From DASXKD01 sp963762735 (GTDB lineage: Bacteria; Actinomycetota; Actinomycetes; Streptosporangiales; Streptosporangiaceae): 64,000 nt of DNA. Both the position numbers and the translations under genes were made by a program. The stretch's first letter is position 1. Every line of letters begins with the position of its first letter. Positions 7,887 to 15,650 of the stretch are shown piece after piece. The notes beneath the pieces were generated by a model. The model was not told the DNA's origin and did not search any database. It worked only from the letters and a program-made list of their open reading frames with translations. The stretch spans positions 349,045 through 413,044 of the forward strand of contig CAVXMG010000003.1 in the NCBI GenBank assembly GCA_963762735.1, read 5' to 3'.

Positions 7887-9032
7887 ATGGATCAGCTCAG
7901 CCTCGGTGTCATGGCGCGGTCGCGGAAGGAGAGCGAGCGGCGGCTCGCGATCCACCCGCTGCACATCGAGCGGATCGATGCCGGGCTGCGGCGGCGCATC
8001 TACCTCGAGCACGGCTACGGTGAGCGTTTCGGCGTGCCCGACGAGCGGCTGGCGGGCCATGTCGCTGGTTTCGGCACCCATGAGCAGCTCGTCGCGGACT
8101 GCGATGTCATCTTGCTCCCCAAGCCGCTGCCGGCCGACCTCAGCGAGCTGCGCGAGGGCCAGGTCTTGTGGGGCTGGCCGCACTGCGTCCAGAACCAGGA
8201 AATCACCCAGCTGGGCATTGACCGGCGGCTGACCCTGATCGCCTTTGAGGCGATGAACCACTGGTCTGGCGACGGCTCGTTCAGCCTGCATGTGTTCCAC
8301 AAGAACAACGAGCTGGCCGGTTACTGCTCGGTGCTGCACGCGATGCAGCTCACCGGGACGACCGGTGAGTACGGCCGCCCGCTCCGGGCGGCCGTCATCA
8401 GCTTCGGCGCAACCGGCCGCGGCGCGGTGACGGCCCTCAACGCGCACGGCGTGAACGACGTCCACGTCCTGACCCACCGGGATGTCACCGCGGTCGCCTC
8501 GCCGATCCACTCCGCCCGCATGGTGCACTTCGAGCCCGCCGCCGGCGACCCGGGCCGCTGCCAAGTGCTTGGCGAAAACGGCCGGGCGCCGATGGCGGCC
8601 TACCTCACGGGGTTCGACATCGTGGTCAACTGCGTCCTGCAGCACCCCGGCACACCGCTGATGTTCCTCACCGAAGACGACCTGGCCGCCTTCGCGCCGG
8701 GCAGCCTCATCGTCGACGTGTCCTGCGACGAGGGCATGGGCTTCAGCTGGGCACGGCCCACCTCGTTCGCCGAGCCGATGCTCACCGTGGGCGGCAACAT
8801 CTGCTACTACGCCGTGGACCACAGCCCATCACTGCTATGGAACTCCGCCACCTGGGAGATCAGCGAAGCCCTGCTGCCACACCTGCAGCCGGTACTCGCC
8901 GGGCCAAAGGCGTGGGATGCCGACCCGACCATCCAGCGCGCCCTGGAAATCCGCGGCGGCGTCATCCAGAACCCGGCCATCCTGTCCTTCCAGCACCGTT
9001 CACCGCACTACCCGCACACCCGGCTCCAGTAA
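7887..9032 (+). CDS. N5-(carboxyethyl)ornithine synthase-like / alanine dehydrogenase-family oxidoreductase
   Basis: 381 aa from ATG 7887, chosen for its ribosome site AAGGGAG. The protein has the AlaDH/PNT architecture. The N-terminal domain starts LGVMARSRKESERRLAIHP and has VILLPKPLPADLSELREGQV. A Rossmann domain around residue 170 carries AAVISFGATGRGAVTALNAHG. The later block LIVDVSCDEGMGFSWARPT closes the active-site region. The long insert and the WGWPHCVQN block resemble lactococcal carboxyethyl-ornithine synthase, which reductively joins pyruvate to an amino-acid side chain. Function is inferred from that resemblance; the real amine substrate is unknown. The next gene starts 68 bp downstream. 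Confidence 0.75.
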   Translation: MDQLSLGVMARSRKESERRLAIHPLHIERIDAGLRRRIYLEHGYGERFGVPDERLAGHVAGFGTHEQLVADCDVILLPKPLPADLSELREGQVLWGWPHCVQNQEITQLGIDRRLTLIAFEAMNHWSGDGSFSLHVFHKNNELAGYCSVLHAMQLTGTTGEYGRPLRAAVISFGATGRGAVTALNAHGVNDVHVLTHRDVTAVASPIHSARMVHFEPAAGDPGRCQVLGENGRAPMAAYLTGFDIVVNCVLQHPGTPLMFLTEDDLAAFAPGSLIVDVSCDEGMGFSWARPTSFAEPMLTVGGNICYYAVDHSPSLLWNSATWEISEALLPHLQPVLAGPKAWDADPTIQRALEIRGGVIQNPAILSFQHRSPHYPHTRLQ

Positions 9033-9099
9033 TAAAAAAGAAATGGAGCGCGCTACTCGCGGCAAATGTGTAAACCGTTCGACTCGGGGATGGCTGGCG

Positions 9100-9702
9100 A
9101 TGGAGTATCTGGTCACCATGACCACGCACGTACCGGAGGGCACGGCAGACGAAGCCGTCGATGCTGTCCGCGCGCGGGAGGCCACGCACTCGCGTGAGCT
9201 CGCGGCGCAGGGACACCTGCTGCGCCTGTGGCGCCCGCCGCTGCGGCCGGGCGAATGGCGCACATTCGGGCTCTTCGCCGCCGACGACCGTGACCGGCTT
9301 GAGCAGATCCTGGCGTCCATGCCCTTGCGCATCTGGCGGACCGATCAGGTCACGCCGCTCGCGCCGCACCCGAACGACCCGGCACTGGCCCCCGCGGCCA
9401 GCGAAAACACCCGGGAGTTCCTGACCATGTTCAGCATCACCTTCCCGGCGGGCACGCCCAGCCAGATCATCGAGGACATCGAGGCACGTGAAGCGGAACG
9501 GGCAAGCGAACTGGCCACGCAGGGCCACCTCTTCCGGCTCTGGAAGCTGCCGGGCGAGGGCCAGGTGCTGGGCCTGTGGCGGGCCCGGGACACTGCGGGG
9601 ATGGAGGCGATAGTGGCGTCGCTGCCCGTCAAAGCCTGGATGACCACACAGATCACGCTGCTCAGCGAGCATCCGAGCGACCCGGCGATCACCAGCAGCT
9701 GA
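9100..9702 (+). CDS. Tandem muconolactone delta-isomerase-domain protein
   Basis: 200 aa with two copies of a ~95-residue ferredoxin-like domain. Copy 1 (residues ~1-95) reads MEYLVTMTTHVPEGTADEAV, SRELAAQGHLLRLWRPP and IWRTDQVTPLAPHPNDPAL. Copy 2 (~105-200) reads FLTMFSITFPAGTPSQIIED, ASELATQGHLFRLWKLPGEG and MTTQITLLSEHPSDPAI. Classical muconolactone isomerase (CatC) is a single ~95-residue domain of the beta-ketoadipate pathway that oligomerises. No other catechol genes are nearby, so the true role may differ. ATG 9100 starts domain 1 exactly. Stop-start spacing suggests transcription with the gene upstream. Confidence 0.82.
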   Translation: MEYLVTMTTHVPEGTADEAVDAVRAREATHSRELAAQGHLLRLWRPPLRPGEWRTFGLFAADDRDRLEQILASMPLRIWRTDQVTPLAPHPNDPALAPAASENTREFLTMFSITFPAGTPSQIIEDIEAREAERASELATQGHLFRLWKLPGEGQVLGLWRARDTAGMEAIVASLPVKAWMTTQITLLSEHPSDPAITSS

Positions 9703-9764
9703 CAGCGCTCGGCACCCACCACCCGACCCGAACCTGTCCTCGCTGTCTGGCAGACTTCGATCTC

Positions 9765-10523
9765 ATGGCCGACGCCTATGAGACCCTCGCCGCTGACTAC
9801 GACTGGCTGTTCGACGACGACGTGCTTGCTGACGGAGGCGCGATCAACCAGCCCGCGGCGGCACGCCTGCTGCAGCGGATCAGCCGCACCAGCGCGGTGC
9901 TGGACGCGGCCTGCGGCACGGGCATCGATGCGGCGGCGCTCGCGCGCCGGGGTTTCACCGTGTGGGCGGCCGATGGAAGCGACGCGATGGCCGAGGGCGC
10001 GGCCGCCCGGTTTCGGCGGGAGCGGCTAGCGATTCCGGTGTTGCACAGTAGGTGGGCCGATCTTCCCGCGGCCACTGCTGAACGGTTTGATGTGGTGTTG
10101 TGCACCGGGAATGCACTGGTGCACGCCACTGGTCGCGACGCGATGGTTGCGGCGCTTACCGGGCTGCGGCGGATGGCCCGCCCCGGAGGACATGTGGTGG
10201 TTGATTCCCGTAACTGGGAGAAGCTTCATGCCGAACGCCAGATCGTCCAGATCGCCGACCGGGTGGTGACCCGCGGGGCGCGACGATGTTTGGTGCTTTA
10301 TGCCTGGGAGATACCCGATCGCTTCAGCGACGAGCACATCGCCCATCTGGTGTTCGCCTTCGACAATGGCGGCCAGATTGAGCCGCACGAACATGTGATC
10401 ATGTTCCGTCCCTTCACGATCAGCGAACTGCGCGCACGGCTTGAACCCGCGGGATTGAGGGAAGTCGACACCGACTTCGACGCTTCTCGTGACCGCTACT
10501 CCATGGTCACGGTAACGACCTAA
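9765..10523 (+). CDS. Class I SAM-dependent methyltransferase
   Basis: 252 aa, start ATG 9765 (MADAYETLAADYDWL). Motif I is VLDAACGTGIDAAALARRG (residues ~45-63), the acidic end of strand 2 is VWAADGSD, and the later motif is FDVVLCTGNALVHA. GLRRMARPGGHVVVDSRNW is the usual post-motif III block. The N-terminal YDWLFDDD and substrate-cap sequence resemble glycine/sarcosine-type or small-molecule methyltransferases. Substrate unknown. It follows the isomerase gene by 62 bp and converges on another methyltransferase at 10608. Confidence 0.85.
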   Translation: MADAYETLAADYDWLFDDDVLADGGAINQPAAARLLQRISRTSAVLDAACGTGIDAAALARRGFTVWAADGSDAMAEGAAARFRRERLAIPVLHSRWADLPAATAERFDVVLCTGNALVHATGRDAMVAALTGLRRMARPGGHVVVDSRNWEKLHAERQIVQIADRVVTRGARRCLVLYAWEIPDRFSDEHIAHLVFAFDNGGQIEPHEHVIMFRPFTISELRARLEPAGLREVDTDFDASRDRYSMVTVTT

Positions 10524-10526
10524 GAC

Positions 10527-10587
10527 GACCGCCCGGGCGAAGGCTGAATCTGTGCGCTGACCCTCGCGGCGGCGAGGATAGGCGGTC
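10527..10587. terminator. Nested inverted repeats between convergent genes
   Basis: GACCGCC at 10527-10533 pairs with GGCGGTC at 10581-10587. Inside it lies a tight hairpin, CCTCGC-GGCG-GCGAGG (10562-10577). No U-run follows, which is common in high-GC actinobacteria. It separates the convergent stops at 10523 and 10608. Confidence 0.45.
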
Positions 10588-10607
10588 CGGACCGGCATGG
10601 CGGCCGG

Positions 10608-11270
10608 TCAGCGGCGGCGGCACCGCCACAGCAGATACGTCGGAACCGGAGCTGGCGGCTCGACGAAGCGCTCGGTTTCCAGCCCGGCGTCAAGCAGGGC
10701 GTTCAGGAAGGTGGACAGCTTGCGGTGCGTCGCGCCTACCCGGATCCGGACGCCCTCGGGATTGTGGTCCGGCGAGGTCCACCAGCCTTCGCACTCATAG
10801 CCCTCTTCCGGCCAGTTGCTGCGGCCTTTCGTACTGCCGGGAAAGCACGGGTGCACGATCGAAGCGACGAACCAGCCGCCCGGGCGCAGCAGCGTCGTCA
10901 CGGTAGACAGTGTGCCCGCCAGGTCGTCGATGTCCATCAACGCCAGCTCGCAGGTACAGCCATCGAACGGCCGCCCGTCCCACCAGGCGGGGTGCCGGGC
11001 AACGTCGGCGCGGACGTAGGCGATGTCCTCAGGACCGATGGCGCGTGCCTTGCCGAGCATGGCGGCAGAGATGTCGACCCCGACAACGTCGGCCCCTAGC
11101 CGGGCCAGATAGCGGCTCGTCCGGCCCTGCCCGCAGGCGATGTCCAGCACCCGTTCGCCGGTCACGGCAGGCAGCAGGTCGGAATGTGCCGCGATCAGTA
11201 GCGGCTTGTCGCCGATCCATTCTTCGTACCACTCGGCGAACTCGTCGTATCTCGCTAGCTCCTGTACCAC
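10608..11270 (-). CDS. Class I SAM-dependent methyltransferase
   Basis: 220 aa. Motif I is RVLDIACGQGRTSRYLARLG (~39-58), with DVVGVDISAAMLGKAR at the end of strand 2. CELALMDIDDLAGTLSTV and LLRPGGWFVASIVHPCFPG complete the methyltransferase core. The C-terminus (HRKLSTFLNALLDAGLETER) is typical of the UbiE/menaquinone-like or Methyltransf_11/25 class. Substrate unknown. It is divergent from the PRC-barrel gene at 11421. Confidence 0.87.
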   Translation of the reverse strand: MVQELARYDEFAEWYEEWIGDKPLLIAAHSDLLPAVTGERVLDIACGQGRTSRYLARLGADVVGVDISAAMLGKARAIGPEDIAYVRADVARHPAWWDGRPFDGCTCELALMDIDDLAGTLSTVTTLLRPGGWFVASIVHPCFPGSTKGRSNWPEEGYECEGWWTSPDHNPEGVRIRVGATHRKLSTFLNALLDAGLETERFVEPPAPVPTYLLWRCRRR

Positions 11271-11420
11271 GCTCCTACGCTAACTGCCTGCCCGGAACAA
11301 CCCGCGCGGAGGGCACAGCTCGCACCCGCCCAAGGGGCGCCGGCATGACCGGCTTGGCCCGGGAGTACCGTCCCGTCATAGCGATGCCATCACGGTCTCC
11401 CAGCGCGCAAGGAGCCTGCC

Positions 11421-12044
11421 ATGCCAGGAACGGAGCAATTCGCCATCGGGGCCGAGGTCAGTTGTACCGATGGGGCGTGCGGCAAGCTGAGCCGCGTGGT
11501 CGTTGACCCGGTCGCACGGGTGGTCACCCATCTCATCGTGGAACCGCGCCGCGGGCACGAAGCCGCCCGGCTCGTTCCCCTCGGCCTTGTCGACTCCGCC
11601 GCGGGCGAGATCCAGCTGAATTGCACCTCGGCGGAGTTCGACGTGCTCGACCCCGCCGAAGAGACGCGGTTTATCACGGAGGACATGGATGTCCCGAACT
11701 ACCGCACGACCGATGTCCTCTTCTGGCCTCACTACGGGTACCGCAGCGCCCAAGGCGACCTGGTCACCTCGGACACGATCCCTGTCGGCGAGGTGGAGGT
11801 ACAGCGGGGCGAGCACGTTCATGCCAGCGACGGACAGATCGGCCTGGTCGAGGGGCTGGTCGTCGATCCTGGCAGCCAGCGCGTGACGCACGTGCTCCTG
11901 CAGGAGGGCCACCTGTGGGGCCGTAAGGACGTGGCCATCCCGATCAGCGCCGTAACCCGGGCCAACGACGGCATCGAGGTCAGCCTCAGCAAGCAGCAGG
12001 TACAAGACCTGCCGCCGGTGGACATCGATCGCCCCCGAAGCTAG
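11421..12044 (+). CDS. PRC-barrel domain protein
   Basis: 207 aa with two PRC-barrel-like repeats. The first (residues ~5-75) has FAIGAEVSCTDGACGKLSRV and VTHLIVEPRRGHEAARLVPL. The second (~115-200) has SDGQIGLVEGLVVDPGSQRV and THVLLQEGHLWGRKDVAIPI. The protein is acidic and soluble. PRC barrels occur in RimM and photosynthetic reaction centre H subunits; stand-alone actinobacterial versions are widespread and of unknown role, probably in stress or surface charge sensing. The family is clear, the function is not. Ribosome site AAGGAG lies at 11408-11413, just before ATG 11421. Confidence 0.85.
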   Translation: MPGTEQFAIGAEVSCTDGACGKLSRVVVDPVARVVTHLIVEPRRGHEAARLVPLGLVDSAAGEIQLNCTSAEFDVLDPAEETRFITEDMDVPNYRTTDVLFWPHYGYRSAQGDLVTSDTIPVGEVEVQRGEHVHASDGQIGLVEGLVVDPGSQRVTHVLLQEGHLWGRKDVAIPISAVTRANDGIEVSLSKQQVQDLPPVDIDRPRS

Positions 12045-12161
12045 GCCGCCGCCATAACGGGGATGTCGGAGGCCTCCGGGCTCGGGAGGTTGGGAGCTGA
12101 GGCGCCCGGCGCCGACCGGTGCCCGAGGGAGCCGCGGCGCGTGACCACGGCGAGCATAGGA

Positions 12162-12210
12162 AAGAAAATTCTTCTGGACAGTTCTTGCAGTCTTGACAAT
12201 AAGAATTGTC
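12162..12210 (+). promoter_or_regulatory. Candidate ArsR-type operator/promoter
   Basis: A perfect 6-4-6 palindrome, GACAAT-AAGA-ATTGTC, lies at 12195-12210, overlapping TTGACA (12193-12198), and ends 17 bp before the ATG of the ArsR-family gene. A second, smaller dyad, AAGAA-AA-TTCTT, lies at 12162-12173. The region is AT-rich compared with its flanks. Autoregulation is the natural reading for an ArsR repressor. Confidence 0.6.
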
Positions 12211-12227
12211 GGTGACAAGTTCATGGC

Positions 12228-12836
12228 ATGCAAGATGTCGCAGTGATCGAGGATGCCGCAGCCGCGGAGGTCTCGCTCGATCCGATCCGGTCTCGGATGC
12301 TCGCGGAGCTGGCCGAGCCATACACCGCGACCACACTCGCGGCGCGGCTTGGGCTTGCTCGGCAGAAGGTCAACTACCACGTCAAGACCCTTGAGCAGCA
12401 CGGTCTGGTGGAGTTGGTCGAGGAGCGTCGCAAGGGCAACATGACCGAGCGGGTCGTGCGGGCCTCCGCCGCGGCTTACGTGATCTCGCCGGCCGCGCTC
12501 GCCGCGGTCGCACCCGATCCGGCCCGGTCGCCCGATCGGCTGTCCGCGCGCTGGCTGCTCGCGCTCGCCGCGCGGCTCGTTCGGGAGACCGGCGCGCTCA
12601 TCAACGGGGCGGCGCGGGCCAACAAGCCGCTCGCCACGTTCGGGCTCGACGCCGAAGTGCGATTCGCGAAGCCGGCTGACCGCGCCGCGTTCGTGGGTGA
12701 GCTCACGGACGCGCTCACCGGACTTATCAGTAAATACCAGACCAAAACTGGCCGGCCGCACCGCCTTATCGTCGCGGTGCACCCGAGCATCACCGAAGAC
12801 GCCGACCCGCCCGCAGAGGAGCAGCAGCAGTCATGA
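12228..12836 (+). CDS. ArsR-family winged-helix transcriptional regulator
   Basis: 202 aa. The DNA-binding domain is at residues ~15-85: SLDPIRSRMLAELAEPYTAT, then AARLGLARQKVNYHVKTLEQ (recognition helix), then GLVELVEERRKGNMTERVVR (wing). The C-terminal half probably senses a ligand or dimerises and shows no metal-binding Cys set, so it is not a classical metal repressor. Its stop overlaps the start of the SRPBCC gene by 4 bp (ATGA), so they are translationally coupled. ArsR plus AHSA1/SRPBCC is a common actinobacterial pairing. Confidence 0.88.
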   Translation: MQDVAVIEDAAAAEVSLDPIRSRMLAELAEPYTATTLAARLGLARQKVNYHVKTLEQHGLVELVEERRKGNMTERVVRASAAAYVISPAALAAVAPDPARSPDRLSARWLLALAARLVRETGALINGAARANKPLATFGLDAEVRFAKPADRAAFVGELTDALTGLISKYQTKTGRPHRLIVAVHPSITEDADPPAEEQQQS

Positions 12837-13567
12837 CGCATCCATTCGAGGTACGCGACGAGATCACCGTCGACGCCACGCCGGACGAGGTGTGGGAGGC
12901 GATCGCGTCGGGGCCGGGAGTCGACTCCTGGCTCATGGGGCGCACCGAAATCGATAGCGCCAGCAAGACCAGCACGTTCAACATGTTCGGCGAGGTGTCC
13001 AGCTCCAGCATCACGGCCTGGGAACCAGGTCACCGCTACGCGACGCAGGAGGACAAGAACCCGGACGGCACGTTCATGGCCTTCGAGTGGCTCATCGAGT
13101 CGCGCGGCGGCGGCGGCGCGGTGGTGCGCGTTGTGCACAGTGGTCTCCTCGGCGAGAACTGGGAGGCCGAATACAACGGCCTGTCCGCCGGCGACCACGC
13201 CTACATGACGAAGCTCGCCGTCTACCTGAAGCACTTCGCGCCGCGCACCGCGAAGGGCTCGCTGTTCCTGCCGGGGCCGATCACCAAGGACTCGTGGGCG
13301 GCCATGACGGCGGCGGTCGGCGTCAGCGCGGACGCGGCAGACGGTCAGCCGGCGCGGCTCAGCGTGCCCGGGATCGAGCCGGTCGGCGGCACAGTGGAGT
13401 TCGTGGGCTCGCCGAGCTTCGTGGGCATGCGTACCGACGACGCGATGTACATGCTGATCCACGGCTACAACGACATGGTCTTCGCGACCGCGCACTACTT
13501 CGACGACCGCGACCCGTCGACCGAGACCGAGGCGTGGCAGAACTGGCTCGGCGGCCTCGCAGCCTGA
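12833..13567 (+). CDS. SRPBCC (AHSA1/START-fold) domain protein
   Basis: 244 aa. The N-terminal domain opens with the family start, FEVRDEITVDATPDEVWEAI (residues ~4-23), then SWLMGRTEID and FEWLIESRGGGGAVVRVVHS. The fold encloses a hydrophobic pocket for lipid-like or aromatic ligands. The second half (from ~150) looks like a repeat of the fold with a weaker start. Translated from an ATG inside the stop of the ArsR gene, it is surely in one operon. Role unknown; it may be the function controlled by the regulator. Confidence 0.85.
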   Translation: MTHPFEVRDEITVDATPDEVWEAIASGPGVDSWLMGRTEIDSASKTSTFNMFGEVSSSSITAWEPGHRYATQEDKNPDGTFMAFEWLIESRGGGGAVVRVVHSGLLGENWEAEYNGLSAGDHAYMTKLAVYLKHFAPRTAKGSLFLPGPITKDSWAAMTAAVGVSADAADGQPARLSVPGIEPVGGTVEFVGSPSFVGMRTDDAMYMLIHGYNDMVFATAHYFDDRDPSTETEAWQNWLGGLAA

Positions 13568-13576
13568 TCAACGCAC

Positions 13577-13630
13577 ACCGGCCGGCCGGAACTGGATGCT
13601 GATCCAGGGCCCGGCCGGCCGGTGCGTTTT
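13577..13630. terminator. Strong bidirectional terminator
   Basis: ACCGGCCGGCC (13577-13587) pairs perfectly with GGCCGGCCGGT (13613-13623) and is followed by GCGTTTT. It sits between the convergent SRPBCC and hydrolase genes. Confidence 0.8.
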
Positions 13631-13666
13631 CACACCGCAGTTGCTGCCTTAGGCGAAAGGCCTGGG

Positions 13667-14517
13667 TCAGGAGGTCGCCCGGACGGCTTGCAGGATCACG
13701 TTCGTCACGGTACCGGGGCTGGAGATCATGGATAGGTGCGGCGCGTCTACCTTGGTGATATGGGCGTGCGCCGTGTGGGCCATGGCCAGCTGCAACGCCA
13801 GTGGGATGGCGTGGTCGGCGGTGCCGACCACGGCCCAAGACGGGATGGTCTTCCACGCCGGCGCACCGCTCTTCTGAGTCAGCGCGATCGTTGCGATTGG
13901 CCGCTGGGTGGCGCCGAGCACGTGCGCCTCCGCAGCGGGCAGGCCGTTGGCCATGCAGCTGGGGAACACGCTCTGCTTGATGTAGGCGTCGCCAACGCCG
14001 CTGGGGGCGCCAGGGAACGGGACCACATTCAGGTTCGCGGGCACGACGCACGACCCGGGATGGGCGGCGAGCAGCTGCGCCAAGGTCTGGCCCTGCGCGG
14101 GCGCGAAGGCGTCTACGTAAACCAGCGCTTTGACCTGCGGGTCGCCGGTGGCGGCGTTGGTGATAACGGCCCCGCCGTAGGAGTGCCCCACCAGCACGAT
14201 GGGACCGGAGATGCTGTGCAGGAAGTCGGCCAGGTAGGCGGTGTCGTAGGGCAGGCCCCGTAGCGGATTCGGCAGCGCGTACACGGTGTAACCGTCAGCC
14301 TGCAGGCGGTGGGTGACGCGGTCCCAGCTGCCGCTGTCGGCCCACGCTCCGTGCACCAGCACGATGCTGGGCTTAGTGCCGTCACCCGCGGCGGCAGCCT
14401 CGCCTGTACGGGCCGACGCGATCTGGCTGAGCGGGATGATCAGCCGGCAATGGCCACGATTACAGCCGCGATAATAAGCCGCAGCCTGCCTGGCTGCGCG
14501 ATTCGGGTGATGTTCAC
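13667..14517 (-). pseudogene. Secreted alpha/beta-hydrolase (EstC-like), frameshift just after the signal peptide
   Basis: The enzyme body reads from about 14400 to 13667 with IVLVHGAWADSGSWD, the nucleophile elbow VLVGHSYGGAVI (Ser), the acid in VVGTADHAIP (Asp), and DAPHLSMIS (His), so the triad is complete. Upstream, GTG 14517 has an excellent ribosome site, AAAGGAG (14524-14530), and encodes a signal or anchor sequence, NITRIAQPGRLRLIIAAVIV. That frame stops at 14440. One extra G in the GG there restores AIAGLIIPLSQIASARTGEA and joins signal and enzyme. I infer a consensus error and a secreted esterase or lipase-like hydrolase. It carries the shared upstream element at 14607-14629 and is the paralogue of the gene at 18728. 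Confidence 0.8.
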
Positions 14518-14606
14518 TGAGGTCTCCTTTCCTGGTGTGCCCAGCGCCCGTGCGGTGCCGGGTAACTTCGCACGGTCTGAGTCTGCGTCTGGCACGTGGT
14601 GGCGGG

Positions 14607-14629
14607 GTATCCGCAGGCTTACTGCACTT
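14607..14629 (-). promoter_or_regulatory. Shared hydrolase operator, copy A
   Basis: Read on the minus strand: AAGTGCAGT, 7 bp, CGGATAC, followed by CCC. It ends 89 bp upstream of GTG 14517 and overlaps the 3' end of the haloperoxidase gene. The same two half-motifs occur at 15572-15594 and 18644-18667, each upstream of an alpha/beta-hydrolase gene and in the same orientation relative to it. Confidence 0.65.
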
Positions 14630-15494
14630 CCCGGCTGGGAACGCGGTCGGCTGGCCCGCTCAGGTGGCCGATGAAGTCGAGCAGTGCCTGGTTGACCTCG
14701 TCGGCGTGGGTCCAGATGACCGCATGCGGCCCGCCTGCGATGATGGTGGAGCGGGCGTTCTTCAGCAACGCGGGAAGCCTCCGGCTGGTGGCCTCGTACG
14801 GCAATACGCGATCCTGGTCGCCGTGGATAACCAGGACGGGAATGCTGATCGTGGCGAGATCGCCCCGGAAGTCTTCCAGGCAGGCTGTGACGCAGCGGAG
14901 GGCGGCCTGGGCCGACGCGGAGATGGCCACGTAGAAGCTGTTCTGCCACGCCTGGTCGCTGACCCGGCTGCCGCCCAGGAGATCGACGTTGTAGGAGCGG
15001 TCCATGAAGTCTTTCATCGCGGCCGGCCGGTCAGCGGCGATACACACCGTGATGCCGTCGAAAACGCTCCGGTCAATACCTTCGGGGCTGTCGTTGGTCT
15101 TGAGCAGGAACGGCAGCAGCGGCGCCACCAGCACGGCCGCCCTGACCCGCGCTGAGCCGTGAGCTGCCAGGTAGCGGGTTACCTCACCGGTTCCCATGGC
15201 GAACCCGGCCAGCACCACTCCGCGGAGGTTGAGCCTGCTGAGCAGGACATGAAGATCGGCGGCTAGCGTGTCGAAGTCATATCCGATGCTTGGCCGGCTC
15301 GAGGCGCCGAAGCCCCGCCGGTCGTAGGTGATCACCCGGTGCCCGGCGGCCAGCAGGGCGGCCTCCTGCTTTTCCCACGAGTGCCCGTTCAGTGCGTAAC
15401 CGTGTACCAGCACGACAGGAGAACCGGACCCGTGATCCTCGTAGTAGATCCGGATGGCGGCTGAGTTCTCCCGCCCGACGGTGACAAAAGGCAT
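14619..15494 (-). CDS. Haloperoxidase-like alpha/beta-hydrolase lacking the catalytic serine
   Basis: 291 aa from ATG 15494, chosen because GAGGAT lies upstream; ATG 15506 would add four residues. It aligns with non-haem haloperoxidase/esterase proteins: IYYEDHGSGSPVVLVHGYAL, VITYDRRGFGASSRPSIGYD, then VVLAGFAMGTGEVTRYLAAH, and later VLVIHGDQDRVLPYEATSRR and IIAGGPHAVIWTHADEV. Relatives have GFSMGTGE; here the nucleophile position is Ala (GCC where TCC is expected), while the Asp and His partners remain. It may be catalytically dead, or a binding or regulatory protein. It is divergent from the LAL regulator, with operator copy C in between. Confidence 0.85.
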   Translation of the reverse strand: MPFVTVGRENSAAIRIYYEDHGSGSPVVLVHGYALNGHSWEKQEAALLAAGHRVITYDRRGFGASSRPSIGYDFDTLAADLHVLLSRLNLRGVVLAGFAMGTGEVTRYLAAHGSARVRAAVLVAPLLPFLLKTNDSPEGIDRSVFDGITVCIAADRPAAMKDFMDRSYNVDLLGGSRVSDQAWQNSFYVAISASAQAALRCVTACLEDFRGDLATISIPVLVIHGDQDRVLPYEATSRRLPALLKNARSTIIAGGPHAVIWTHADEVNQALLDFIGHLSGPADRVPSREVQ

Positions 15495-15571
15495 CGCGAT
15501 CCTCATCGTTCCGTGCTCGCAGCGGTAACGCCTGGCCCAGTCATCACTGTGGCTCCAGACAGGCACGAGCG

Positions 15572-15594
15572 GTATCCGTGGTGTGACTGCACTT
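15572..15594 (-). promoter_or_regulatory. Shared hydrolase operator, copy C
   Basis: Minus strand: AAGTGCAGT (15594-15586), 7 bp, CGGATAC (15578-15572), the same spacing as copy A. It lies in the divergent region between the haloperoxidase-like gene (start 15494/15506) and the LAL regulator (start 15651), so it could control both. Confidence 0.65.
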
Positions 15595-15650
15595 TGCGCG
15601 CTGCGGGCATGCCCGGACCATGGTCGCTGTTGAGCTTGGGGACGGCGCTG

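Noticed and set aside
7644..8822. 392-aa minus-strand open frame
   Set aside because: Antisense to the carboxyethyl-ornithine-synthase-like gene.
11376..12782. 468-aa minus-strand open frame
   Set aside because: Antisense to the PRC-barrel and ArsR genes, which are certain.
14604..14610. GGGTAT, resembling a SigB/F -10
   Set aside because: It lies in the reverse direction of the hydrolase gene, no GTTT-type -35 is at the right distance, and it is part of the shared operator.
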